Below are positions 8,024 through 15,354 of a stretch of 64,000 bases of DNA, piece by piece. The notes below the pieces were generated by a model. It saw only the letters and a program-made list of their open reading frames with translations, was not told the origin of the DNA and ran no database searches. This stretch comes from VXYL01 sp965199915. Its GTDB lineage: Bacteria > Pseudomonadota > Gammaproteobacteria > Pseudomonadales > Azotimanducaceae. How positions within the stretch are numbered: position 1 is the stretch's first letter; each line of letters opens with the position of its first letter. The position numbers were made by a program, and so were the translations under genes. The DNA lies in contig OZ241348.1 in the NCBI GenBank assembly GCA_965199915.1, forward strand, positions 2,170,001 to 2,234,000. Direction: 5' to 3'.

Positions 8024-9579
8024 GCGCCACGCCGCGGTCTTGGCGGCGACGTTTGCGGCGGCTGCCGCTGCTGCTGTTTGTGGCAACCGCGCTTCTCGCC
8101 ATATTCTTCGCGGGGATACTCGCGGGGGTTTTTCGCTTGCCCGCAGCGCACTCCGCCTACCAGGCGCTGGCGGTCAAGCTGGGTCTCTTGGACGATGCCG
8201 GAGAAATGCGCCGCGGCAGCCGCGGCAGCGTCCGAGTCGTCTGGCAACCAGACGCGCCGACACAGGCAGATTGCACCCCGTTGCCCGCGACTTCTCGGAA
8301 CACTCTGAAAGAGCACCTCAACCTGCCCCGACTTCTTTGCCCCGCGGCGCGCGTTGCGGCCGCGGACGCGGCGGCGGCGCGCATCGAGTTCGTCGTCGGT
8401 GGTGAACTCGACGATCCGATCGTGGTGAAAGGAGAAATCGGCGCCTTTCTCGATCGGTGTCCCGCGCCGTGGGGCTGCTTGGCGGTGGAGTACTCGCGCG
8501 CCGGATTCGTCTCCCGCGCGTGGCCGTTTCGTCCTGAGGAGATCGCGGCGGCGAACATTGCCAAGTCCGGCTATCCGTACCAACAACCGGTGGGTTGGTC
8601 GTTTTCAAGCGGATTGGATGCATTTCACGTTGCGCCGTACCCGGGGGGCGACTTGGCCGTTGTGTTCCACTTCCAAAGCAGCCTTCCCCACGCGGGAGGC
8701 GTGGCGCGGGTGGGGCCCGACGGCAGGCCGCGCTGGTACCGCAAGGACTACAGCCATCGCCGGCCCCATGTGCTCGACGACGATTTGGCGCTGGTGCTGG
8801 GCGTGCGGTTGCGTCGTATGCGCCTGGCGCACCAAGTCGATCCTGGGCAGCGTGGGAACGACAATGAACTCGATTGCCGTCACGGCAAAATCCACGAGGA
8901 CCGCGTCAATGTCGTCGGTCGGCGCGGCGACATTCTGGAAGAAATCGCCATCTTGGACGCGATCGTCGGATCTCGACACGCGGGCCGACTGGTTGGTGCG
9001 CCCGGTTGCGATCCGACCCACCTCAACTTCGCGCATGTGCTGGGCGAAGACGCCGGCGGCGCCCCCGCCATCGCTCCCGGCGACTTGGTGGCGTCGCTTC
9101 GGAACTTGAGCGCGTTCGCCATACTCGACAAGCGCGGTGAGCGCGGTCGGCGTCTGAAAAGACTCGTGCGCGGCAGTTTCCACCGCCAACACGGCGTGCG
9201 GCATCTGGAGAAGGCCCGGTTCGTGCTGTTCGACAACCTCGGCGCCGATGCCGTCCACGGACCGGCGCGGCTGATGACGGTTGATCTCGCCACCGGTCGG
9301 GAGACGACGGTGTTTCCCAACGACGCGACGCCGGAACATCTGCGGGATTGGTTCGCGCTGGTGGACGGGGCGGTCGACGTTTCCCCCGACCGGCGTCGCG
9401 TCCTGCTTGCCGACCCGCTTGGCGCTCGCGCCGTGGAAATTCGACTCGCCGATGGTCGCGTTTTGAACGTCTTCCGCCAGATCCACGACCTGTCCGGTCT
9501 GCCGGGAGTGCCCAAGGAACTGGTCGGCAACGCCGCGCTCTTCGAGTTCCACGGCATCGGCTACGCCAATCGTTGGTAG
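8020..9579 (+). CDS. Membrane-anchored arylsulfotransferase-like protein, copy 3
   Basis: 519 residues, ATG inside the stop of copy 2 with GGAGAGG just upstream. The N-terminus is basic (RRRLRRLPL), followed by a helix ending in IFFAGILAG. The conserved blocks are HLNFAHVLGED, GDLVASLRNLSAFAILD, RGSFHRQHGVRHL, VLFDNLG and EFHGIGYAN. The first block reads YSHRRPHVL, so the second histidine of the HH pair in copies 1 and 2 is an arginine here; this copy may have a different substrate or lower activity. It is the last gene of the cluster. Confidence 0.6.
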   Translation: MSATPRSWRRRLRRLPLLLFVATALLAIFFAGILAGVFRLPAAHSAYQALAVKLGLLDDAGEMRRGSRGSVRVVWQPDAPTQADCTPLPATSRNTLKEHLNLPRLLCPAARVAAADAAAARIEFVVGGELDDPIVVKGEIGAFLDRCPAPWGCLAVEYSRAGFVSRAWPFRPEEIAAANIAKSGYPYQQPVGWSFSSGLDAFHVAPYPGGDLAVVFHFQSSLPHAGGVARVGPDGRPRWYRKDYSHRRPHVLDDDLALVLGVRLRRMRLAHQVDPGQRGNDNELDCRHGKIHEDRVNVVGRRGDILEEIAILDAIVGSRHAGRLVGAPGCDPTHLNFAHVLGEDAGGAPAIAPGDLVASLRNLSAFAILDKRGERGRRLKRLVRGSFHRQHGVRHLEKARFVLFDNLGADAVHGPARLMTVDLATGRETTVFPNDATPEHLRDWFALVDGAVDVSPDRRRVLLADPLGARAVEIRLADGRVLNVFRQIHDLSGLPGVPKELVGNAALFEFHGIGYANRW

Positions 9580-9605
9580 CGTGGTAGGTTGGTAGGGTAG
9601 GGTAG
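9575..9605 (+). repeat. GGTAG pentamer repeats
   Basis: Five GGTAG units lie in 31 bases, the first one supplying the TAG stop of ASST-like copy 3. Short and imperfectly spaced; possibly slippage-derived. Confidence 0.5.
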
Positions 9606-9607
9606 AT

Positions 9608-9636
9608 GCCCGGCGGTTGTTCACCGACGGCCGGGC
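9608..9636 (+). promoter_or_regulatory. Hairpin just upstream of the crotonase ribosome binding site
   Basis: GCCCGGC (9608-9614) pairs with GCCGGGC (9630-9636), and inside it CGGT pairs with ACCG, giving a long stem with a small loop. It ends five bases before AGGAGG (9641-9646). There is no T tract, so it could be a terminator remnant of the ASST cluster or a structure affecting translation of the next gene. Confidence 0.4.
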
Positions 9637-9650
9637 GCAAAGGAGGATAG

Positions 9651-10508
9651 ATGAAATACGAGAGTTTCGAGGTTGCCGTTGCCGACAACATCGCGCATGT
9701 GCGGTTGAACCGCCCCAACAAACGCAACAGCATGAACCCGGCGTTCTGGCGGGAGTTGCCGGCCATCGTCGCGGACCTCGACGGCAACGCCAAAGCGCGC
9801 GCCATCGTCGTCTCGTCCACCGGGCCGCATTTCTCCGCGGGAATGGATCTCGCCGCGTTTGGCGGCGGTGGCGGCGGTGGCGATCGGGTAGACGCCGCCG
9901 CGGCGCGCGCCGGCCGCATCCGCCGCGGCGCGAGCTTCTACGATGGCGCGGCGCACCTGCAACGCAGTTTCACCTGCTTGGAGGAATGCCGCATCCCGGT
10001 GTTGGCGGCGGTGCAGGGCGGTTGCATTGGCGGCGGCGTGGACATGGTGTCGGCTTGCGACATGCGCTACGCCACCGAAGACGCCTACTTCACCATTTTC
10101 GAGATCAACATCGGCATGACGGCCGACGTGGGCACCTTCCCGCGCCTGTGCAAGCTGGTGCCGGAAGGCGTGGTGCGGGAACTCGCCTACACCGGCCGCC
10201 GCATGTCCGCCGGCGAAGCGCGCGAGGTGGGGTTGGTGAACCGCGTGTTCGCCGATCAAGATGCCATGCTCGAAGGCGTTTTCGACGTGGCGCGCCAAAT
10301 CGCCGCCAAGCCGCCGCTTGCGGTCTACGGCTGCAAGCGCATGATCAACTACGCGCGCGACCACACCACCGCGGACGGCTTGGATTACATCGCCATCTGG
10401 AACGCCTCCTTCCTGCAAGGCGAAGAGATGCAAGAGGCGATGCGCGCCAACCGCGAGAACCGGCCCGGCGACTTCGTCGACCTGCCCAAGAAGCGCGCCG
10501 CCCAATAG
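9651..10508 (+). CDS. Enoyl-CoA hydratase/isomerase family protein, dienoyl-CoA isomerase-like
   Basis: 285 residues, ATG with a perfect AGGAGG four bases upstream. Crotonase landmarks are present: the oxyanion-hole stretch HFSAGMDL and, later, GGCIGGGVDM. The catalytic region reads FEINIGMTADVGTF: the Glu and Asp are eight residues apart, exactly as in delta3,5-delta2,4-dienoyl-CoA isomerase (ECH1), where these two acids move the double bonds. A Gly-rich loop (GGGGGGG) and an Ala/Arg insertion follow the first motif. The likely role is isomerisation of dienoyl-CoA during degradation of unsaturated fatty acids; a hydratase acting on another acyl-CoA remains possible. Confidence 0.85.
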   Translation: MKYESFEVAVADNIAHVRLNRPNKRNSMNPAFWRELPAIVADLDGNAKARAIVVSSTGPHFSAGMDLAAFGGGGGGGDRVDAAAARAGRIRRGASFYDGAAHLQRSFTCLEECRIPVLAAVQGGCIGGGVDMVSACDMRYATEDAYFTIFEINIGMTADVGTFPRLCKLVPEGVVRELAYTGRRMSAGEAREVGLVNRVFADQDAMLEGVFDVARQIAAKPPLAVYGCKRMINYARDHTTADGLDYIAIWNASFLQGEEMQEAMRANRENRPGDFVDLPKKRAAQ

Positions 10509-10568
10509 CCCCTCGGCCGGCACACGACGCGCGCCCTTGCATCCACCTCAAGCGACCGCAAAGCCCGT

Positions 10569-10865
10569 GTGAGCCTGCCGGTGGAGGAGGACGTCGCGAT
10601 TAACGCACCCGGCGACAAGGACGCCGCGGCCGACGATGCGGCCGGCGCTGCGGTCATCGATCCCCAGTGGTTGGCCGAGTTCGAGGCGGCCGCCAAGCGC
10701 CCACTCGCATTGCGGTGGCGCTATTCGTTCATCCACACCTACAAGCCCGTGCTCGACGACGCGACATACCGATCCTTCGACACCATGGAGGAGTATCGCC
10801 GCTGGTGCGAGCAAAACCTGCCGCCGTGGCTGGGCTACTTGAGAGGAGAAGATGTTCGCAAATGA
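10569..10865 (+). CDS. Small acidic protein paired with a nucleotidyltransferase; 3' end overwritten by a repeat
   Basis: 98 residues from GTG. The C-terminal half (YKPVLDDATYRSFDTMEEYRRWC, then LPPWLGY) resembles small proteins of unknown function that, from memory, often precede AbiEii/DUF6036-type nucleotidyltransferases, as here. The last nine residues after LGY are encoded by the left end of dispersed repeat R1, so the native C terminus has been replaced or extended. Its TGA overlaps the ATG of the next frame (ATGA). A toxin-antitoxin role is possible from the pairing but nothing in the sequence proves it. Confidence 0.55.
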   Translation: MSLPVEEDVAINAPGDKDAAADDAAGAAVIDPQWLAEFEAAAKRPLALRWRYSFIHTYKPVLDDATYRSFDTMEEYRRWCEQNLPPWLGYLRGEDVRK

Positions 10866-11014
10866 GTCAAGTTCTGCGGCCGGCGCCGAGTTTGCGGAGC
10901 AAACTCCAACGCACCCGCGGGGCGTGCCGCGCCCGACAGGGCGCGCATTCACCTATCTTCAGGCTGAGGAAATCCGCGACACCTGCCGTCGTGGCTGGGC
11001 TACTTGAGAGGAGA
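10816..11014 (+). repeat. Direct duplication of the 3' end of the small gene together with the repeat
   Basis: A 34-base stretch (10816-10849, including TGGCTGGGCTACTTGAGAGG) recurs at 10981-11014 with one difference. The part before GGCTACTT belongs to the small gene, not the dispersed repeat, so a gene fragment plus one repeat unit was duplicated in tandem. Confidence 0.75.
10832..10947 (+). repeat. Dispersed palindromic element, copy R1
   Basis: Starts with GGCTACTTGAGAG, passes GTCAAGTT, and carries the core hairpin GAGTTTGCGGAGCAAACTC at 10888-10906 followed by a GC-rich palindromic region. It holds the stop of one gene and the start of the next. Confidence 0.75.
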
Positions 11015-11503
11015 GGATTCACGAATGAATCAAGTGTTGCGCCGGCACGGAGTTTGCGGAGCAAACTCGAACGCGCCCCGAAGGGGCGCGCATTCATAGG
11101 CAAGTCCGGCGCGATTTTGCACGGTTATCCGGACACCACGCAGGATGCCGATCTATTCGTCCGTCGCCACGCGGAGAACGGCAGGGCATTGGTGGCGGCA
11201 CTGCGGGAACTGGGATTCCATTTCACGTCGGCACAGCGCGACGAGATTGTCCGCGGCAAGGACTTCGTACAGCTAAAGGACGGTCCGTTCGACGTGGACT
11301 TGGTGTTCGCGCCAGATGGCATCGAACGCTTCGACGACGCCTATCGGCGACGCGTGGAGATCGAAGGATTCCCGGTGTGTTCCATGGACGACATCATCGC
11401 CAGCAAGACCGCATCCAATCGCGCCAAGGACCGCGAGTCGTTGCCAAGGCTGCGAGCGTTCTGCGAACACCTGCGGCGGCAACATGGTGCGCCGTCACGG
11501 TAA
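10862..11503 (+). CDS. AbiEii/DUF6036-like nucleotidyltransferase, 5' end built from two repeat copies
   Basis: The frame opens at the ATG overlapping the upstream stop and stays open through repeat copies R1 and R2 (about 75 residues) into a recognisable domain from about 11099: SGAILHGYPDTTQDADLFV, where the usual G-S-x10-D-x-D nucleotidyltransferase core is nearly complete, then DGPFDVDLVF with the third acid and a MDDIIASK stretch. The normal N-terminal helix of this family, about 20-25 residues ahead of the G-G/S motif, is missing and replaced by repeat-coded sequence. Either the gene is broken or it makes a protein with an odd N-terminal extension. Confidence 0.55.
   Translation: MSQVLRPAPSLRSKLQRTRGACRARQGAHSPIFRLRKSATPAVVAGLLERRGFTNESSVAPARSLRSKLERAPKGRAFIGKSGAILHGYPDTTQDADLFVRRHAENGRALVAALRELGFHFTSAQRDEIVRGKDFVQLKDGPFDVDLVFAPDGIERFDDAYRRRVEIEGFPVCSMDDIIASKTASNRAKDRESLPRLRAFCEHLRRQHGAPSR
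10998..11090 (+). repeat. Dispersed palindromic element, copy R2
   Basis: GGCTACTTGAGAG at the left, the core hairpin GAGTTTGCGGAGCAAACTC at 11050-11068, then a perfect second hairpin CGCGCCCC/GGGGCGCG (11072-11090, 3-base loop). The nucleotidyltransferase domain resumes eight bases later. Confidence 0.8.
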
Positions 11504-11514
11504 GACCTGATGTA

Positions 11515-11588
11515 GCGACGGGTGCCGAGTTTGCGGAGCAAACTCCAACGCGCCCGCGGGGGCGCGCCGCGCCCGGCAGGGCGCGCCG
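11515..11588 (+). repeat. Dispersed palindromic element, copy R3
   Basis: The core GAGTTTGCGGAGCAAACTC lies at 11527-11545, followed by CAACGCGCCCGCGGGGGCGCG and a further GC palindrome shared with R1. The left arm is shortened. It sits between the nucleotidyltransferase stop and the ABC ATPase start. Confidence 0.75.
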
Positions 11589-11634
11589 GCAAGGGAGTAT
11601 GCTTGCCGCCATTGGCGACGCCGGGGAGGGCGAG

Positions 11635-13248
11635 GTGCCAACGAACAAGCTGTTGGAGGTGCGGGATCTCCAAGTGAGCTTCGGCGAGGCGCCGGCGGTG
11701 CGCGGCGTGTCGTTCCACATCGACGCCGGCGAGACCGTGGCGCTGGTGGGCGAATCCGGCTCTGGCAAATCGGTGACGGCCCTCTCGGTGCTGCAACTGC
11801 TTCCCTACCCGCCGGCGCGCCATCCCGGCGGCAGCGTGCTGGTGAACGGCGAAGAGATGATCGGCGCCAGCAAGGCGCGCCTGCTCGATGTGCGCGGCGG
11901 CACCGTGAGCATGATCTTCCAAGAACCCATGACGTCGCTGAATCCCCTGCACACCATCGCCAAGCAGGTGGGCGAAGCCTTGGTGGTACACAAGCGGCTG
12001 TCGCCGGTGGACGCCCGGACGCGCACGTTGGAGCTGCTGGATCTGGTCGGCCTGCAGGACGCCGAGAAACGCCTCGGCGCTTATCCGCACGAGCTTTCCG
12101 GCGGCCAGCGGCAGCGGGTGATGATCGCCATGGCACTGGCCAACGAGCCGCAACTGCTTATCGCGGACGAACCCACCACGGCCCTTGACGTGACCATTCA
12201 GGCGCAGATTCTGAAGCTGCTGAAAGACCTGCAAGCGCGGATGAACATGGCCATGCTGCTCATCACGCACGATCTCGGCATCGTGCGCAACATGGCCGGG
12301 CGCCTGTGCGTGATGACCGACGGCCGAATCGTGGAGGCCGGCGGCAACCGGCAGATCTTCACCGCGCCCGGCCACGACTACACCAAGCGCCTGCTCGCCG
12401 CCGAACCGAAGGGCGACCCGCCGCCCGCCGACGAGACGGCGCCCGTGGTGGCCGCGGCGGATCGCCTCACCGTGCGCTATCCGCTGGGCAAGGGCTGGTT
12501 CGGCAAGAGCCGCTACTTCACCGCGGTGGACGATGTGCGCGTACACGTGCGCGCCGGGCAGACCGTTGGCGTGGTGGGCGAATCCGGTTCCGGCAAGACC
12601 ACGCTGGGCCTTGCGTTGCTGCGGCTGTTGGACAGCGAAGGCGCGATCCGCTTCGACGGGCGCGACATCACCGGCGTGCGGCGCAAAGGTCTGCTGCCGC
12701 TGCGCAAGAACATGCAAATCGTCTTTCAAGACCCGTATGGCAGCTTGTCGCCGCGGCTCTCGGTGCAGCAGATCGTCGAGGAGGGCCTGCGCGTTCACGA
12801 ACCCGACGTGCCGCCCGACGAACGCCGACAACGGGTGGCGGACGTGCTCGCCGAGGTGGGCCTTGCGCCGGAACACATGGAACGCTATCCGCACGAGTTC
12901 TCCGGCGGTCAACGCCAGCGCATCTCCATCGCCCGCGCCATGGTGCTGCGGCCGCGCTTCGTGGTGCTCGACGAGCCGACTTCCGCGCTCGACATGTCCG
13001 TGCAGGCGCAGATCGTGGACTTGCTGCGCGAACTGCAGGCGGCGCACAACTTGGGCTACCTGTTCGTCAGCCACGACCTCAAAGTGGTGCGGGCGCTTGC
13101 CAATTGGCTGATCGTGATGCGCGACGGCGTGATCGTGGAACAGGGCCCGGCCGCGAGCGTGTTCGAGAATCCCAGGGACGACTACACCAAGGCGCTCTTC
13201 CACGCCGCCTTGGACTTGGAGGCGGACGAAGGCGTGGTGCGGCAATAG
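11635..13248 (+). CDS. Fused dual ATP-binding protein of an oligopeptide-type ABC importer (YejF/GsiA-like)
   Basis: 537 residues from a GTG preceded by GGGAGG; an ATG at 11599 is in frame but has its SD too close. Two complete ATPase halves are visible: Walker A GESGSGKS (39-46), LSGGQRQR near 154 and IADEPTTALD; then GESGSGKT near 314, FSGGQRQR near 421 and VLDEPTSALD. Both halves carry the oligopeptide-binding C-terminal pattern (PGHDYTKRLL, PRDDYTKALF). Such proteins energise DppBC/YejBE-type permeases, but no permease or binding-protein gene is near, so partners must be encoded elsewhere or the operon was split by the repeat and IS region. Confidence 0.88.
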   Translation: MPTNKLLEVRDLQVSFGEAPAVRGVSFHIDAGETVALVGESGSGKSVTALSVLQLLPYPPARHPGGSVLVNGEEMIGASKARLLDVRGGTVSMIFQEPMTSLNPLHTIAKQVGEALVVHKRLSPVDARTRTLELLDLVGLQDAEKRLGAYPHELSGGQRQRVMIAMALANEPQLLIADEPTTALDVTIQAQILKLLKDLQARMNMAMLLITHDLGIVRNMAGRLCVMTDGRIVEAGGNRQIFTAPGHDYTKRLLAAEPKGDPPPADETAPVVAAADRLTVRYPLGKGWFGKSRYFTAVDDVRVHVRAGQTVGVVGESGSGKTTLGLALLRLLDSEGAIRFDGRDITGVRRKGLLPLRKNMQIVFQDPYGSLSPRLSVQQIVEEGLRVHEPDVPPDERRQRVADVLAEVGLAPEHMERYPHEFSGGQRQRISIARAMVLRPRFVVLDEPTSALDMSVQAQIVDLLRELQAAHNLGYLFVSHDLKVVRALANWLIVMRDGVIVEQGPAASVFENPRDDYTKALFHAALDLEADEGVVRQ

Positions 13249-13361
13249 CGGTCAGCGTGTCGCGCTCGGATGCGCCCTTGCTCAAGACCGATCGCGACGG
13301 TCGCGATACACCTTCAGACCGTAACCGCCGGCCGCGCCCGCAGCGAATATGCCGAGGCCTT

Positions 13362-13694
13362 TCAGTATCTCGACGTAGATGCTGTAGTGTTCGGCACGAG
13401 TAGCTGTGTCATGAATACAAAGACACCTGTTCCGATCAGCGTGTAGATGAGCCTAAACCACCTGTTGGAACGCTCGAACCGGTGCTCGTCTTGTTGCTGC
13501 TGGTGGGATTGGTTCAAGAACTGAGAAACATGCTCGCTCTCGAACTTGTCGAAGATCGGATGGTATGAACGACCCGTCCGAGAGATGGCGGCGAAGGTCG
13601 CAGAGAGCTCCCGGACGACCGCCTTCGGCGGTGGATCGCCTGTTTGCTCGTCGCCTTCTTTCGCAGCGTTTGGGATGCCGTCCTGCGCGTTCAC
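13362..13694 (-). CDS. Small protein with one C-terminal membrane helix, unknown
   Basis: About 110 residues if started at the GTG at 13694, just after the stop of the upstream gene; the frame is open to 13802 but that part overlaps the other gene. A hydrophilic, Gln-rich region (FLNQSHQQQQDEHRFERSNR) leads into a helix, FRLIYTLIGTGVFVFMTQLL, near the end. This layout recalls small DUF2335-like membrane proteins, but no family is recognised with confidence. G+C content is visibly lower than in the neighbouring genes, suggesting acquired DNA. Confidence 0.45.
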   Translation of the reverse strand: MNAQDGIPNAAKEGDEQTGDPPPKAVVRELSATFAAISRTGRSYHPIFDKFESEHVSQFLNQSHQQQQDEHRFERSNRWFRLIYTLIGTGVFVFMTQLLVPNTTASTSRY

Positions 13695-13701
13695 AAGTGG
13701 C

Positions 13702-14004
13702 TCAGCCGAATTGTCGATTGAACGTGTCCACCGATTTGCGCAGCCTCCGCTCAAACCAATGCACGGGTGTCGTGCGAGTAGCCCGTAGGTGCGCATCCAC
13801 ATAGCTTGCGGCCAAGTGGGCTACCAATGCGGCGATCAACTCGTCTGCCGTGTCGCGGTCGATGTCTTCGAGAGCCGCGGCGGCGTCCTCGGCCAGCTCC
13901 TCGCTCCAACGCGCCAAGGCGTTCTCCGGCATCGGCCAAGGCTTGCGCAGACGCCTTGACGATGGCACGTCGAGTGGCTGGCCCGCAATGGGCATTGTGA
14001 TCAT
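13702..14004 (-). CDS. Small acidic helical protein, unknown
   Basis: 100 residues from ATG. The middle is a run of acidic and alanine residues (EELAEDAAAALEDIDRDTAD) that should be helical, followed by a basic end (HWFERRLRKSVDTFNRQFG). No family is recognised. It is followed after seven bases by the start of the small membrane protein, so the two look like one transcript pointing away from the insertion sequence. A GGAGG lies about 13 bases before the start. Confidence 0.4.
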   Translation of the reverse strand: MITMPIAGQPLDVPSSRRLRKPWPMPENALARWSEELAEDAAAALEDIDRDTADELIAALVAHLAASYVDAHLRATRTTPVHWFERRLRKSVDTFNRQFG

Positions 14005-14090
14005 GGTCTGTAGGTGCCTCCGGCGTTAAGACCCCTGTAGGGGCCACACGGCAGTAGCGTACTCAAAAATGGCGGTGCATGGGGCGGCAG

Positions 14091-15320
14091 CAGGGCAATC
14101 GCATTTGGATTAGGTGGGGCGGCACGGAGAGCGGGGATGGTGCAGAATAGGCGTCTCGATCCAAGGAGGGAGAGACGGAATGCGGGAACTTCTGTTTGTT
14201 TTTCAAGAAGTTGAGGACCCTAGGCGAGGCAACGCCAAGCGCCACGACCTGCACGAGATGCTGGTGATCGCGCTGCTGTCGATGCTCACGGGCGGACGCA
14301 CATGCGTCGAGATGGAGGACTACGGATGCGCCGCGGAGCGGTGGCTGCGGACGTTTCTGGCGCTGAGGAACGGGATTCCGAGCCACGACGCGTTCTCGCG
14401 GCTGTTCAGACTGTTGAACCCGGCGGGTCTTCAGACGGCGCTGCTGCGCCTGGCGCAGGACTGGGCGGACCGGCTCGGCGGCGTGATCGCGGTGGACGGC
14501 AAGGTGCTGCGGCGGTCGTTCGAGGACGCCTCGGAACGGTCGCCGACGCACCTTCTGCAAGCGTTCGCGGCGGAGTCGAAGCTGACGCTGGCGCAGATGG
14601 AGGTGGACGGCAAGTCGAACGAGATCCCGGCGCTGCCGAAGCTGCTGGAGCTGGTGGACGTGAGGGGGCGGACGGTGACGGCGGACGCGCTGCGCGCGCA
14701 GCGCGGGACGGCGGCGGCGATCGTGGCCAAGGGCGGCGACTACGCGCTGGCGCTGAAGGGCAACCAGGGGACGCTGCGCGCGGACGTGGAGGAGTACTTG
14801 GACAACCCGCCCGCGTCGGCGAAACTCCTGTCGCATCAACAGGTTGACAAGGGCCACGGGCGCGTCGAGAAGCGCACGGCGACGGTCTGCCACGACGTCG
14901 ACTGGCTGCAAGAGCGCCACGACTGGCCCGGTCTTTCGGCCTTCGGCAAGGTCGTCGCCGAGCGGCATCTCGCCGACGGCTCGGAGAGCGTCGACAGCCG
15001 CTACTACCTGCTCAGCGCCAAGCCCTCGGCGGAGCGCTTCGGGCGCACCGTCCGCTCCCACTGGGCGATCGAGAACGGCCTGCACTGGGTGCTCGACGTG
15101 TCGATGGACGAAGACCAGGCGCGCAACCGCAAGGGCAACTCCGCCGCCTGTCTGGCGGTGGTCCGCCGGCTGGCCCTGAACATCGTGCGGATGCATCCCG
15201 ACAAGCGGTCCATCCGCCGCAAGTTCACCCGCGCCCAGCGCGACGACAACTTCCTGCTCGACATGATCCGGCGCATCCGCAAGCGCGAGTAGGCGCGGGA
15301 TTCCAAATGCGATTGCCCTG
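14091..15320 (+). mobile_element. Intact ISAs1-family insertion sequence
   Basis: The ends are perfect 19-bp inverted repeats: CAGGGCAATCGCATTTGGA at 14091-14109 and its complement at 15302-15320. They are flanked by a 9-bp direct repeat, GGGCGGCAG (14082-14090 and 15321-15329), as expected for a target-site duplication in this family. The single gene inside is full length. The insertion split a small palindrome (GTGCAT at 14075-14080 and ATGCAC at 15332-15337). Nothing suggests damage, so it may be recently active. Confidence 0.9.
14180..15292 (+). CDS. ISAs1-family DDE transposase
   Basis: 370 residues from the ATG that follows AAGGAGGGAGA; the frame is open further upstream to 14114. The N-terminus has the ISAs1 pattern (a V-x-D-P-R-x-G motif and LLSMLTGGRTCVEME). 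Acid residues of the DDE catalytic core are seen in GVIAVDGKVLRRS, in the region after the K-G-x-D-Y-x-L-A-L-K-G-N-Q block, and in WAIENGLHWVLDVSMDEDQAR. The length is normal for the family (about 370), which resembles the H-repeat-associated proteins of enteric bacteria. It catalyses excision and insertion of the element. Confidence 0.93.
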   Translation: MRELLFVFQEVEDPRRGNAKRHDLHEMLVIALLSMLTGGRTCVEMEDYGCAAERWLRTFLALRNGIPSHDAFSRLFRLLNPAGLQTALLRLAQDWADRLGGVIAVDGKVLRRSFEDASERSPTHLLQAFAAESKLTLAQMEVDGKSNEIPALPKLLELVDVRGRTVTADALRAQRGTAAAIVAKGGDYALALKGNQGTLRADVEEYLDNPPASAKLLSHQQVDKGHGRVEKRTATVCHDVDWLQERHDWPGLSAFGKVVAERHLADGSESVDSRYYLLSAKPSAERFGRTVRSHWAIENGLHWVLDVSMDEDQARNRKGNSAACLAVVRRLALNIVRMHPDKRSIRRKFTRAQRDDNFLLDMIRRIRKRE

Positions 15321-15354
15321 GGGCGGCAGTGATGCACGCGGACCGTCTAACACG

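Noticed and set aside
9829..9905. GGC/GGT runs in the crotonase gene as a possible repeat locus
   Set aside because: They code for a glycine loop with mixed codons and show no clear unit or period.
10667..10861. Extension of the nucleotidyltransferase frame upstream of 10862
   Set aside because: It runs out of frame through the small protein gene; the ATG overlapping that gene's stop is the plausible start.
11341..13245. 634-codon minus-strand frame opposite the ABC ATPase
   Set aside because: His/Gln/Arg-rich shadow of two perfect ATPase halves on the plus strand.
13249..13361. Gap between the ABC ATPase and the small membrane protein gene as a possible RNA gene
   Set aside because: No stable stem with a T run and no conserved motif could be seen.
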